Source: Staphylococcus simiae
GTDB taxonomy: Bacteria > Bacillota > Bacilli > Staphylococcales > Staphylococcaceae
Assembly: GCF_017357005.1 (NCBI RefSeq)
Contig: NZ_CP071589.1
Coordinates: 806,001-870,000, forward strand
DNA length: 64,000 nt
Direction of reading: 5' to 3'
Positions 6,909-17,939 of the stretch are shown in pieces (the first letter of the stretch is position 1; every line of letters begins with the position of its first letter). Made by a program: the position numbers and the translations under genes. The notes below the pieces were generated by a model. That model ran no database searches, was not told the DNA's origin, and saw only the letters and a list, made by a program, of their open reading frames with translations.

Positions 6909-8216
6909 ATGACAACTGATATTTTGAACATTTCTGAAGAACAACTTGTTGATTATTCTAAAGCCCACAAAGAGCCTTCTTGGATGACAGAATTACGTAA
7001 AAAAGCTTTAAAATTAACAGAAACTTTAGAAATGCCAAAACCTGATAAAACAAAATTAAGAAAATGGGATTTTGATTCATTTAAGCAACATGAAGTAACA
7101 GGCAAAGCTTACGAATCACTTTCAGAGTTACCTGAATCAGTAAAAGAAATTATTGATATTGACAACTCAAAAAATTTAGTAATTCAACATAATAATTCAT
7201 TAGCTTATACACAAGTATCTGAACAAGCATCTAGTAATGGTGTGATTGTAGAAGGTCTTGAAGAAGCTTTAATTAATCATAGCGATTTAGTACAAAAATA
7301 CTATATGACAGAAGCGGTAACAGTAGATGAACACCGTTTGACTGCATTACACACTGCATTAGTTAATGGGGGATTATTTGTTTACGTTCCTAAAAATGTA
7401 GTTGTAGAAGATCCAATACAATATGTTGTCTTACATGATGATGAAGATGCGAGTATTTATAACCATGTCATTATTGTTACTGAAGAAAGTGCAGAAGTAA
7501 CATATGTTGAGAACTATTTATCTAACGCTTCTGGTGAAGGCAATCAAATTAATATTGTGTCAGAAGTTATCGCTGGTGCTAACTCAAATGTGACGTATGG
7601 TTCAGTAGACTATTTAGATAAAGGATTTACTGGTCACATCATTCGTCGTGGTATGACTGAAAGAGATGCTTCAATTAATTGGGCACTTGGTTTAATGAAT
7701 GAAGGTAGTCAAATTATTGATAATACTACAAACTTAATTGGAGACCGTTCAACAAGTTCATTAAAATCAGTAGTTGTCGGTACAGGCGACCAAAAAATTA
7801 ATTTAACATCTAAAATTGTTCAATATGGTAAAGAAACAGATGGCTATATTCTAAAACATGGTGTTATGAAAGAACATGCATCATCTGTATTTAACGGTAT
7901 TGGCTATATTAAACACGGTGGTACGAAATCAGAAGCAAATCAAGAATCACGTGTCTTAATGTTATCTGAACACGCACGTGGAGATGCTAACCCAATTTTA
8001 TTAATTGATGAAGACGATGTTCAAGCTGGACATGCAGCTTCAGTAGGCCGAGTAGATCCACAACAACTGTATTATTTAATGAGCCGTGGTATTTCTCAAC
8101 AAGAAGCTGAACGACTTGTTATTCATGGTTTCTTAGATCCAGTTGTACGTGAATTACCAATTGAAGATGTTAAACGTCAATTAAGACAAGTGATTGAGCG
8201 TAAAATCACTAAATAA
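6909..8216 (+). CDS. sufD: Fe-S cluster assembly protein SufD
   Basis: SufD (435 residues) pairs with SufB on a SufC dimer and takes part in iron entry to the scaffold. The C-terminal two thirds form the SufBD beta-helix domain (for example VQYGKETDGYILKHGVMKE) and the end carries the SufBD signature DDVQAGHAASVGRVDPQQLYYL in two parts followed by MSRGISQQEAERLVIHGF. This is paralogous to SufB later in the operon, but lacks the SufB cysteines. The ATG follows AGGAGGAAG. Second gene of the suf operon. Confidence 0.96.
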   Translation: MTTDILNISEEQLVDYSKAHKEPSWMTELRKKALKLTETLEMPKPDKTKLRKWDFDSFKQHEVTGKAYESLSELPESVKEIIDIDNSKNLVIQHNNSLAYTQVSEQASSNGVIVEGLEEALINHSDLVQKYYMTEAVTVDEHRLTALHTALVNGGLFVYVPKNVVVEDPIQYVVLHDDEDASIYNHVIIVTEESAEVTYVENYLSNASGEGNQINIVSEVIAGANSNVTYGSVDYLDKGFTGHIIRRGMTERDASINWALGLMNEGSQIIDNTTNLIGDRSTSSLKSVVVGTGDQKINLTSKIVQYGKETDGYILKHGVMKEHASSVFNGIGYIKHGGTKSEANQESRVLMLSEHARGDANPILLIDEDDVQAGHAASVGRVDPQQLYYLMSRGISQQEAERLVIHGFLDPVVRELPIEDVKRQLRQVIERKITK

Positions 8217-8295
8217 TATTTTGAAGATTATTTAAATATAATGAAGATGAAGTGATTAATGTGCAATTAACCATTAATTACTTCACTCTGTTTAA

Positions 8296-10027
<1,732 letters not shown>

Positions 10028-10177
10028 TTAATGTTGTACCGTCATTATAATAAAATACGGCAATCTTATTCATTAAATGTAAATTTGAATGTCATAGTCA
10101 AATTGTTATAATGTGATTTACACCAAGAAATGAAAATTCACGTAAAACGTTGTAAATATATTTAAGGAGTGATTGAA

Positions 10178-11575
10178 ATGGCTAAACAAGCACCTGATGT
10201 TGGGGATTATAAATATGGATTCCACGACGAAGATGTTTCCATTTTCAGATCAGAACGTGGTTTAACTGAAAATATCGTTAGAGAAATTTCAAATATGAAA
10301 AATGAGCCGGAATGGATGTTAAATTTCCGTCTTAAATCATTAAAATTATTTTATAAAATGCCTATGCCTCAATGGGGTGGCGATTTATCTGAATTAAACT
10401 TTGATGACATCACATATTATGTCAAACCTTCTGAACAAGCAGAACGTTCTTGGGATGAAGTACCTGAGGAAATCAAACGTACTTTTGATAAATTAGGTAT
10501 TCCAGAAGCTGAACAAAAATACTTAGCTGGTGTATCAGCTCAATATGAATCAGAAGTTGTTTATCATAATATGGAAAAAGAACTTGAAGAAAAAGGTATT
10601 ATTTTTAAAGATACTGATAGTGCTCTTCAAGAAAATGAAGATATATTCAAAGAATATTTTGCATCAGTTATTCCAGCAGCTGATAATAAATTTGCTGCTT
10701 TAAACTCAGCTGTATGGTCAGGTGGTTCATTCATCTATGTACCAAAAAATATTAAATTAGATACGCCATTACAAGCATATTTCAGAATCAACTCTGAAAA
10801 TATGGGACAATTCGAGCGTACTTTAATTATCGCAGATGAAGGAGCGTCAGTACATTATGTAGAAGGTTGTACTGCTCCTGTGTACACTACTAGTTCACTT
10901 CACTCAGCAGTAGTTGAAATCATCGTGCATAAAGATGCTCACGTTCGATATACTACAATTCAAAACTGGGCAAATAATGTTTATAACTTAGTGACTAAAC
11001 GAACATTTGTCCATGAAAATGGTAACATGGAATGGGTTGATGGTAATTTAGGTTCTAAGTTAACTATGAAATATCCAAACTGTGTGTTATTAGGTGAAGG
11101 TGCCAAAGGTAGTACATTATCTATTGCCTTTGCTGGTAAAGGACAAGTTCAAGATGCTGGTGCCAAAATGATTCATAAAGCACCAAATACATCTTCAACA
11201 ATTGTTTCTAAATCTATCTCTAAAAATGGTGGTAAAGTAGTTTACCGTGGTATTGTTCATTTTGGACGTAATGCTAAAGGAGCACGTTCAAATATTGAAT
11301 GTGATACGTTAATTTTAGATAATGAATCAACGTCAGATACAATTCCATATAATGAAGTATTTAATGATCAAATTTCATTAGAACACGAAGCGAAAGTTTC
11401 TAAAGTGTCAGAAGAACAATTATTCTATCTAATGAGTCGTGGTATTTCAGAAGAAGAAGCGACAGAAATGATCGTTATGGGATTCATTGAACCATTTACT
11501 AAAGAATTACCAATGGAATATGCTGTTGAAATGAACCGTTTAATCAAATTTGAAATGGAAGGATCTATCGGTTAG
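10178..11575 (+). CDS. sufB: Fe-S cluster assembly scaffold protein SufB
   Basis: SufB is the scaffold subunit on which the nascent cluster forms with SufC and SufD. The 465-residue protein has an N-terminal helical part and the SufBD beta-helix domain. Seen motifs include [20 protein letters not shown] (conserved core), [15 protein letters not shown] near the C-terminus and the final [18 protein letters not shown]. The ATG at 10178 has AAGGAGTG at ideal distance; a GTG nine bases upstream lies inside that RBS and is rejected. Last gene of sufCDSUB and directly followed by a terminator, into whose tail a group II intron has inserted. Confidence 0.97.
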   Translation: MAKQAPDVGDYKYGFHDEDVSIFRSERGLTENIVREISNMKNEPEWMLNFRLKSLKLFYKMPMPQWGGDLSELNFDDITYYVKPSEQAERSWDEVPEEIKRTFDKLGIPEAEQKYLAGVSAQYESEVVYHNMEKELEEKGIIFKDTDSALQENEDIFKEYFASVIPAADNKFAALNSAVWSGGSFIYVPKNIKLDTPLQAYFRINSENMGQFERTLIIADEGASVHYVEGCTAPVYTTSSLHSAVVEIIVHKDAHVRYTTIQNWANNVYNLVTKRTFVHENGNMEWVDGNLGSKLTMKYPNCVLLGEGAKGSTLSIAFAGKGQVQDAGAKMIHKAPNTSSTIVSKSISKNGGKVVYRGIVHFGRNAKGARSNIECDTLILDNESTSDTIPYNEVFNDQISLEHEAKVSKVSEEQLFYLMSRGISEEEATEMIVMGFIEPFTKELPMEYAVEMNRLIKFEMEGSIG

Positions 11576-11610
11576 ATCTAGACAATTTAAAAAATATGTA
11601 TATCAAAATT

Positions 11611-11652
11611 ACCGTTCAAAGTTTCTTACTAAAGTGACTTTGAACGGTTTTT
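11611..11652 (+). terminator. Intrinsic terminator of the suf operon
   Basis: A perfect 12-bp stem, ACCGTTCAAAGT (11611-11622) with ACTTTGAACGGT (11637-11648), is followed by a T-run. Group IIC intron copy 1 starts seven bases after the stem. Confidence 0.93.
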
Positions 11653-11655
11653 ATT

Positions 11656-13521
11656 GTGCGCCCGGCATGGGTAATTACTAGACGGTGAAAGTCCGTTACA
11701 GGCTTGGTAGTAGGAACTGTTAGCGAAAGACAAGGGTGTCCATTGTGAAATGGAATCTGAAGGAAGTCGGACGCAAACACTCGCACTGACGAACAGAAAT
11801 ATCATACAAGGCTATGTGGAATGGATGAATCTGCAATACAAGATAAAGTCCGATACTACCCGAGTTCTATATAGTAAATGATGCAGTGGAATGAGTGGAA
11901 AGTGGTTACTCTTACCCGGGGAGGTCTCATCAGCGATAAAAAAAATCGTAGTAATAACGAATGATGAGAAGTCAGCAGAGGTCATAGTAGGTAGAAATAC
12001 TGAAGGACTGAACAATATTCATACAAAGTAAAGAATGGAGGTTAGAGATTTACAACGTACAGAATACAATTAATGATTGGCAACTCATAGAAAGATAAGT
12101 AGTGGAACGAAAAAGGATATATGAGTGCGTACAGTAAATCTTAGGTGAAATGAAAGAAATGTATCGTGAGTCTCCATCTATGATGGAGCTTGTTGTAAGA
12201 GAGAATAATATACAAAAAGCAATTAAGAAAGTGAAGAAAAACAACGGTGCACCTGGCATCGATGGCATGCGAGTAAGTGAATTAACATCACATTTCGCAA
12301 AATACTTTCCACAAATTAAACAAAAACTGCTTGATGGCACGTATAAGCCACAAGCAGTAAGAAAGGTTGAAATACCTAAATCAAATGGGAAAAAGCGCGT
12401 GCTTGGAATCCCTGTCGCAAGAGACAGAGTTATCCAACAAGCCATTAAACAAGTCATTGAACCTAGTATCGACCGTACTTTCTCAAAACACAGTCATGGC
12501 TTTAGACCGAATCGTAGTACAGGAACTGCACTTAAAGAATGTGCAACATACTATGAAGAAGGTTACTTAGTTGCAGTTGATTGTGATTTAAAACAGTGCT
12601 TTGATATGTTGAACCATGATAAATTAATGTATCTATTTGAACGACATGTTCAAGATAAAGCCATTTCTAAATTTATTCGTAGAAGCCTACAGGTTGGTGC
12701 AATCGACCTCAATGGTAATTATCGAAGTAGAGAAATAGGTGCACCGCAAGGTGGTGTTATTTCCCCGTTACTTTGTAATATTTATCTTCACGAATTAGAT
12801 AATGAATTGGAGAAACGTGGTCATCGCTTTGTTCGTTATGCAGATGACTTCGTCATCTTTGTACGTACAAAACGAGCGGGTCAACGTGTCATGGAAAGTG
12901 TGACAAAGTTTATCGAAAAAGACCTTAAACTTATTGTAAATAGTGAAAAGAGCAAGGTAGGTTCTATCACACGTTTAAAGTTCTTGAGTTGTCTAATGAC
13001 CAAAGTAAATGGCACTTATCGTTTCAGACCGACTATGGAAGCAAGAAGAAATTTAAAACGCACCTTAAGACGTCTAACGAAACGAAATAGACCAGGTACC
13101 TTTAAAGAGATTATATCAGAAATTAATCAAGTAACACGAGGGTGGATAAATTACTTTGGTAAAGGATTTATTACAGGTTTTGTAACGAAGTTACAATCAT
13201 GGTTAAACCGACGCATTAGACAACTAATCCTCAAAAGATGGAAAAGAATAAAAACCAAATATAAGATGTTACGTAAGTATGGACTTGACCATAAGAGTGC
13301 AATGAAAATTGCCAATTCAAGAAAGAAATACTGGCGCTTATCATCAACGCATGAAGTTCATCGTGCACTTACAACAAAACGTCTCTACAAGTGGGGGTTA
13401 GAACCATTAACCCAACTCGCAGAGACGGCTTACGCAAGATATTGAACCGCCGAGTACGGAACCGTACGCTCGGTGGTGTGAGAGGACGGATAATCAAATA
13501 ATGGTTATCCTCCTACTCGAT
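11656..13521 (+). mobile_element. Group IIC intron, copy 1
   Basis: A complete 1866-bp bacterial group II intron. The 5' end is GTGCGCCCGGCATGGGTAA, and the domain I/II sequence (AGACGGTGAAAGTCCGTTAC, CAAGGGTGTCC, GGAATCTGAAGGAAG, CTTACCCGGGGAGGTCT) closely follows the group IIC intron of Oceanobacillus iheyensis used for crystal structures. Domain IV holds the reverse transcriptase gene. Domain V spans about 13444-13485 with the IIC-type CGC triad (in ACCGCCGAG) and domain VI ends CCTACTCGAT at 13521. Insertion directly behind an intrinsic terminator is the hallmark of class IIC. The second copy at 38118-39983 has the same length. Confidence 0.93.
12150..13445 (+). CDS. ltrA: Group II intron reverse transcriptase/maturase (LtrA type), copy 1
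   Basis: The 431-residue intron-encoded protein assists splicing and copies intron RNA into DNA. It has an RT domain with NNGAPGIDGM (about 31-40), the HGFRPNRSTGTAL motif, GAPQGGVISPLLCNIYL and the catalytic YADD (in RFVRYADDFVIF, about 228-239). These are followed by the maturase X domain (EINQVTRGWINYFGKGF) and a short basic tail. There is no HNH endonuclease domain, as usual for class IIC introns, which prime from nascent strands at replication. The UGA stop overlaps the first bases of intron domain V. The protein is identical in sequence to copy 2. Confidence 0.96.
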   Translation: MKEMYRESPSMMELVVRENNIQKAIKKVKKNNGAPGIDGMRVSELTSHFAKYFPQIKQKLLDGTYKPQAVRKVEIPKSNGKKRVLGIPVARDRVIQQAIKQVIEPSIDRTFSKHSHGFRPNRSTGTALKECATYYEEGYLVAVDCDLKQCFDMLNHDKLMYLFERHVQDKAISKFIRRSLQVGAIDLNGNYRSREIGAPQGGVISPLLCNIYLHELDNELEKRGHRFVRYADDFVIFVRTKRAGQRVMESVTKFIEKDLKLIVNSEKSKVGSITRLKFLSCLMTKVNGTYRFRPTMEARRNLKRTLRRLTKRNRPGTFKEIISEINQVTRGWINYFGKGFITGFVTKLQSWLNRRIRQLILKRWKRIKTKYKMLRKYGLDHKSAMKIANSRKKYWRLSSTHEVHRALTTKRLYKWGLEPLTQLAETAYARY

Positions 13522-13807
13522 TTGATATGGTTGTAACTAGGAATATTTAGGATACTTGCAAAATGAGTGGTAAAATATTTTAACTACTAAATGTGATCAT
13601 AAATAATAAAGCAAACATTTTGGTTCAATAATATATATGTCAAAAACTTTAATAATTAATGACCAAATACAATAATGAATAATGAAGTCTTATCTTATTA
13701 ATCTTCGGAGATTAACAGATTATATGTTATTAATTCAGTAATTTTGCTATAATTTTATCATAGTATAAACGTCATATATTGAAATATGATTAATAAGGAG
13801 TGGTTAA
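13522..13807 (+). other. Intergenic region upstream of the Fic gene
   Basis: This 286-bp AT-rich region follows the intron. It holds a 7-bp hairpin with TCGG loop (TTAATCT...AGATTAA, 13698-13715), a consensus -10 TATAAT at 13748-13753 without a clear -35, and the AAGGAG ribosome binding site of the Fic gene. I see no further gene. Confidence 0.5.
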
Positions 13808-15031
13808 GTGGATTATAAATCTTTAAAAAAATTATTTCATATGTATGGTTCTGATTACGTAGAAACAGAATACAACTTAAGAAAAAATAGCCATTCTTCA
13901 TACGTTACAAATTTAGTTATAAATCCTATTCAAGATGAAAAACAAAAGAGAGATATTAGTTATCCTTTATTTTTCGTATTAACAAAAGAACTTGTATTTA
14001 AATTAGAAAAGGTATTAAGTAATTCTGCGATAATAAGACATTTAGCTTCGCTACAACCTGGAATTGCCAATGAAGCTTACATTAAGCATTTACTTATTAA
14101 TGAACTTCAAAGTACTAATGAAATTGAAAATATTAAAAGCACAAAAAAAGAGATAGCAGCTTCTATAAATAAAACTAAAGGCACAAATAAACGATTTGAT
14201 GGTCTTGTTAACCAATACTTAATGATTCAACAAGGTAATGTTGAAATTAATAACCTTTTAGATATAAGAAAACTATTTGATATTATCGTTTCAGATGAAA
14301 TTAGACAAAAAGATTTGCCAGATGGTAATTTATTTAGAAAACATGCTATAGGTGTTTTTGACAGTAGTAAAAATAAATGGGTACATAGAAATGAATTTGA
14401 TGAAGCAGAAATTTATGAATTTTTAACTTTGATTATGGCGTTTCTAAAGGACTTCGAAGCACCTGAGTTATTTAAAATTATGGCAAGTCACTTTATGTTT
14501 GAATATTTACATCCCTTTTATGATGGTAATGGTAGGCTAGGGAGATATTTATTAGCCAAATTATTAAATGATAGTTTAGATTCATTTACTGCGTTAACTT
14601 TTTCATATGTAGTAAACAATAATAAAAGTAAATATTACAAAGCTTTTGAAAACACATCAGATTTTTTTAATAAAGGTGAATTAACCCTTTTTATAGGAGA
14701 TATGTTACAAATATTAATAGAAGGTCAGGAAAGTATTATAGAGACGTTTGAAAATAACAATGAGGTAATCACTAAGTTAGAGTTAGCTTTAAAAAGCAGA
14801 AATCTCAATAAATATGAATTTAGTGTGTTATTTATATTATTACAAGATAAAGTTTTTGGAAGCAAATATTCAAGAATAAGTTTAAAAGAACTTAAAGAAT
14901 TTGTGGGTTATTCTAGAAATAAAATTAATGAAGTGATTGGAATACATAAAGACAAATTAATAAAAATCAAAAGCAATCCAGTTATTTATGAAATAAAGGA
15001 TGACTTTATTAAAGAATTATTAACAAATTAA
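13808..15031 (+). CDS. Fic-domain protein with N-terminal inhibitory motif
   Basis: This 407-residue protein has the complete Fic active-site motif HPFYDGNGRLGR (residues 235-246), with catalytic His, metal-binding Asp and the two Arg/Gly of the anion nest. It is therefore predicted to be an active nucleotidyl (usually AMP) transferase. An upstream helix carries TNEIEN (103-108), matching the autoinhibition motif (S/T)xxxE(G/N); this places it in the class II (self-inhibited) Fic group, where the helix precedes the Fic core. The C-terminal 100 residues look like a winged-helix domain. The GTG start follows AAGGAG. It sits in an accessory slot between a group II intron and a large repeat. No antitoxin-like partner gene lies beside it. 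Target unknown. Confidence 0.88.
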   Translation: MDYKSLKKLFHMYGSDYVETEYNLRKNSHSSYVTNLVINPIQDEKQKRDISYPLFFVLTKELVFKLEKVLSNSAIIRHLASLQPGIANEAYIKHLLINELQSTNEIENIKSTKKEIAASINKTKGTNKRFDGLVNQYLMIQQGNVEINNLLDIRKLFDIIVSDEIRQKDLPDGNLFRKHAIGVFDSSKNKWVHRNEFDEAEIYEFLTLIMAFLKDFEAPELFKIMASHFMFEYLHPFYDGNGRLGRYLLAKLLNDSLDSFTALTFSYVVNNNKSKYYKAFENTSDFFNKGELTLFIGDMLQILIEGQESIIETFENNNEVITKLELALKSRNLNKYEFSVLFILLQDKVFGSKYSRISLKELKEFVGYSRNKINEVIGIHKDKLIKIKSNPVIYEIKDDFIKELLTN

Positions 15032-15084
15032 AACTTTAAGGAATTAACACAAAACTAAAGGGTTACAATTGATATGAAAAAGGT

Positions 15085-15538
15085 TTAGGGAGTGGGACAG
15101 AAATAAATTTTATATAAAATTTATTTCGTAGATGCCCGTCTTGCACATTTAAAGCTACTTAGATTTTAATCTTTAGTAGCTCTTGCCCAACCTGCATTGT
15201 TTGTAGAAACTGTAAGTACAGTTTCTCTGTGTTGGGTCCCTATGCAATTGTTGCGTTAGCAACCAATTGTAATCCCTATATTTTTCTATGACGGGTCCCT
15301 TGCCCAACTTGCATTGTCTGAAAAAACTGACTAACCAGTTTTTTTGTGTTGGCTCCCTCCCACCCCGGCAAGACTGACTAGGTTTTCAAAATAGTGATTT
15401 ATCAACGTTTTGAAAACCAGACAGTTACTGCCAAATGCTTAAATTTAAGTGTAAAATACATTTTGTCCCAGGCTCTATTAGATTTTCTAGCTATCAAGAT
15501 AGCAGAAAATCTAACAATTATTGCTAGCTACTCCCTAA
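15085..15538. repeat. Nested palindromic intergenic repeat, copy 1 (with extra hairpin modules)
   Basis: The core unit is 15088-15476. It begins GGGAGTGGGACAGAAATAA and ends TTTTGTCCCAGGCTCT, with internal pairings at several levels: GAGTGGGA with TCCCACCC, CCCGTC (about 15134) with GACGGG (about 15291), a GCTAC/GTAGC hairpin, and a GGTTTTCAAAA/TTTTGAAAACC hairpin. Two further hairpin modules of about 55 bp (15185-15240 and 15302-15356), each starting GCCCAAC and ending GTTGG(G/C)TCCC, are missing from copy 2 at 60597-60848. A 9-bp inverted repeat, TTAGGGAGT (15085-15093) and ACTCCCTAA (15530-15538), brackets the whole region. No coding frame is supported. Confidence 0.8.
15478..15514. terminator. 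Strong hairpin at the right edge of the repeat
   Basis: TTAGATTTTCT (15478-15488) plus GCTATC pair with GATAGC plus AGAAAATCTAA (15498-15514), giving 17 base pairs with one bulged A and a two-base loop. There is no T-run, so termination is uncertain. It may be part of the repeat. Confidence 0.45.
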
Positions 15539-15648
15539 TATTTGCTAAATATAAAAAGTGATTTTCAACTTTCTTTTTTGCGTTTATACATACATTTTGA
15601 CGGGAATGAAATAGTAATATACAAGTCGAATTTTAAGGAGAAAAATTA

Positions 15649-16674
15649 GTGATTATTGCTATAATAATATTAATTTTTGTATCTTTTTTCTTTTCTGGAA
15701 GTGAAACAGCCTTAACAGCAGCGAATAAAACTAAATTTCAAACTGAAGCAGATAAAGGAGATAAAAAAGCACAACGTATTGTTAAATTATTAAGTAAACC
15801 GAGCGAATTTATTACAACAATTCTAATTGGTAATAATGTGGCTAATATACTATTACCTACACTTGTTACAATGTTAGCACTAAGATGGGGAATCAGTGTC
15901 GGCATAGCTTCTGGTGTCTTAACCATTGTTATTATTTTAATATCAGAAGTGATACCTAAATCAGTTGCTGCGTCATTTCCTGATAAAATAACTAGCATTG
16001 TCTATCCAATCATTAATATAGTCATTATTGTCTTAAAACCCATTACATTATTACTCAATAAATTGACAGATAGTATTAATAAAAAGTTATCAAAAGGTCA
16101 TGATTTAGAACAACAAATGACAAAAGAAGAATTTAAAACAATGCTTGCTATCGCAGGAAATGATGGTGCGTTTAATGATATTGAAGCAAGTCGTTTGGAA
16201 GGTGTTTTAAACTTCGATAATTTAAAGGTGAAGGATATAGATACAACGCCAAGAGTTAAAGTTACTGCTTTTTCAACAACTGCAACGTATGAAGAAGCTT
16301 ATGACACAGTAATGAACAACCCGTATACAAGATATCCTGTGTATGAAGGTGACATAGATAATGTTATAGGGATCTTTCATTCAAAATATTTATTATCATG
16401 GAGTAAAGACAAAGATAAAAATATTACTGATTTTAGTGCTCAGCCGTTATTTGTAAATGAGCATAATAAAGCTGAGTGGGTCTTACGTAAAATGACTATT
16501 AGCCGAAAACATTTAGCTATTGTCTTAGATGAATTTGGTGGTACGGATGCAATTGTTTCTCATGAAGATTTAATTGAAGAACTATTAGGTATGGAAATTG
16601 AAGATGAAATGGATAAACGGGAAAAAGAAAAATTATCACAACAACAACTGAAATATCCTAGACAACAATTGTAA
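15649..16674 (+). CDS. mpfA: CNNM/CBS-domain membrane protein (MpfA-type magnesium efflux factor)
   Basis: The 341-residue protein has an N-terminal DUF21/CNNM membrane domain (residues 1-165, with [18 protein letters not shown] near the start and several hydrophobic helices) followed by a CBS-domain pair (about 190-320; [15 protein letters not shown] and [13 protein letters not shown]). In S. aureus the homologue at this position is MpfA, needed for tolerance of high magnesium and thought to export Mg2+. The C-terminal CorC/HlyC domain found in longer relatives is absent; the chain ends soon after the second CBS motif in a basic tail. The GTG start follows AAGGAG with eight-base spacing. Confidence 0.85.
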   Translation: MIIAIIILIFVSFFFSGSETALTAANKTKFQTEADKGDKKAQRIVKLLSKPSEFITTILIGNNVANILLPTLVTMLALRWGISVGIASGVLTIVIILISEVIPKSVAASFPDKITSIVYPIINIVIIVLKPITLLLNKLTDSINKKLSKGHDLEQQMTKEEFKTMLAIAGNDGAFNDIEASRLEGVLNFDNLKVKDIDTTPRVKVTAFSTTATYEEAYDTVMNNPYTRYPVYEGDIDNVIGIFHSKYLLSWSKDKDKNITDFSAQPLFVNEHNKAEWVLRKMTISRKHLAIVLDEFGGTDAIVSHEDLIEELLGMEIEDEMDKREKEKLSQQQLKYPRQQL

Positions 16675-16699
16675 TATAAATAATGAAAGGATTTGTGAA

Positions 16700-17776
16700 A
16701 TGATGTGGCATGACAATCAATTAACGCGAAAGTTAAATATACAATATCCAATCATTCAAGCTGGAATGGCGGGTAGCACAACGCCTCAACTGGTTGCTGC
16801 TGTTAGTGAAAGTGGTGGTTTAGGTTCAATTGGTGCTGGTTATTATACGTCACAGCAATTACTTGAAGACATCACTCAAGTGAGGCAATTAACAAAGAAG
16901 CCATTTGCAGTTAATATTTTTGTACCTAGTCAGCAGTCAGCTACAAACAATCAAATTGAACATATGAATGCTTGGTTAAAACCTTATAGAAGAGCATTTA
17001 AATTAGAAGAACCTGTCATTAATATAAACGAAAGTCAAACATTTGAACGTGCCATTGATATTATTATAGACCAACAAATTGATGTCTGTAGCTTTACATT
17101 TGGAATTCCTAATCCTAATACGATTAAACGTTTAAAAAGTGCTGGTATTACTGTAATAGGTACTGCAACATCTGTTGACGAAGCAATAGCTAATGAACGT
17201 GCTGGCATAGATATTATTATTGCTCAAGGAAGCGAAGCTGGAGGGCATCGTGGTTCGTTCTTAAAAATTGGACCTAAAGAACATGAAGCAATGGTCGGTA
17301 CAATGTCATTAGTACCTCAAATTGTAGATGCTGTTACTGTACCAGTTATTGCAGCAGGTGGCATCATGGATGGACGAGGTGTATTGGCAAGTCTGGTTCT
17401 TGGTGCTTCAGGTGTTCAAATGGGCACCGCATTTTTAACTTCAAGCGATAGTAAAGCATCACCACTGTTAAGAGAATCGATTATCAATAGTAAAGAAACA
17501 GATACGGTTGTAACTAAAGCATTTAGTGGGAAATATGCTAGAGGCATAAATAATCAATTTATTGAAGATATGCAACAATATCAAGGTATTATTCCAGAAT
17601 ATCCAATTCAAAATCAATTAACTAATCTTATACGTAAAGAAGCGGCTAAACAAGGTAATAAAGAATTGACACATATGTGGAGTGGTCAAAGTCCTAGATT
17701 AGCTACTACATTAAACGCCTCAGCATTAATGTCTAAAATTGTTAATCAAATTAATACATTATTAAGTGGCGTATAA
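16700..17776 (+). CDS. Nitronate monooxygenase family protein (2-nitropropane dioxygenase-like)
   Basis: This 358-residue FMN-dependent TIM-barrel oxygenase has the conserved N-terminal [14 protein letters not shown] (about 15-28), the GGLGSIGAG loop, the [10 protein letters not shown] motif (about 177-186; His is the proposed catalytic base) and the FMN phosphate site [12 protein letters not shown]. Such enzymes detoxify propionate 3-nitronate and related nitronates, but many bacterial members are unassigned. The start could be the ATG at 16700 or the next codon at 16703; the difference is one residue. It follows mpfA closely and ends in a terminator. Confidence 0.88.
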   Translation: MMWHDNQLTRKLNIQYPIIQAGMAGSTTPQLVAAVSESGGLGSIGAGYYTSQQLLEDITQVRQLTKKPFAVNIFVPSQQSATNNQIEHMNAWLKPYRRAFKLEEPVININESQTFERAIDIIIDQQIDVCSFTFGIPNPNTIKRLKSAGITVIGTATSVDEAIANERAGIDIIIAQGSEAGGHRGSFLKIGPKEHEAMVGTMSLVPQIVDAVTVPVIAAGGIMDGRGVLASLVLGASGVQMGTAFLTSSDSKASPLLRESIINSKETDTVVTKAFSGKYARGINNQFIEDMQQYQGIIPEYPIQNQLTNLIRKEAAKQGNKELTHMWSGQSPRLATTLNASALMSKIVNQINTLLSGV

Positions 17777-17797
17777 AGTTTAATATGATAATAATTA

Positions 17798-17865
17798 ACG
17801 TAATATTTGTTATATCTAACGCTATTTGGATAAAGTAGTGAATATATAACTGATATTACGTTTTT
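17798..17865 (+). terminator. Terminator after the nitronate monooxygenase gene
   Basis: An interrupted 16-bp stem, ACGTAATAT-tt-GTTATAT (17798-17815) with ATATAAC-tg-ATATTACGT (17844-17861), is followed by a T-run. Confidence 0.75.
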
Positions 17866-17939
17866 ATGATTTTAATCATAGAAGATTGCGTAAGTGAATA
17901 TCATAAATAGTATATGGTATGATGATGATGGTGATTATA

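Noticed and set aside
11812..12015. Minus-strand frame in the 5' part of intron copy 1 (repeated in copy 2)
   Set aside because: The sequence is the conserved catalytic RNA of domains I-III; the frame is an accident of that.
12050..12457. 135-codon minus-strand frame opposite the reverse transcriptase
   Set aside because: Shadow of the RT gene; no RBS and no recognisable protein features.
15088..15476. CRISPR array or STAR-type repeat
   Set aside because: There are no regularly spaced direct repeats with unique spacers, and the modules are palindromic and nested instead.
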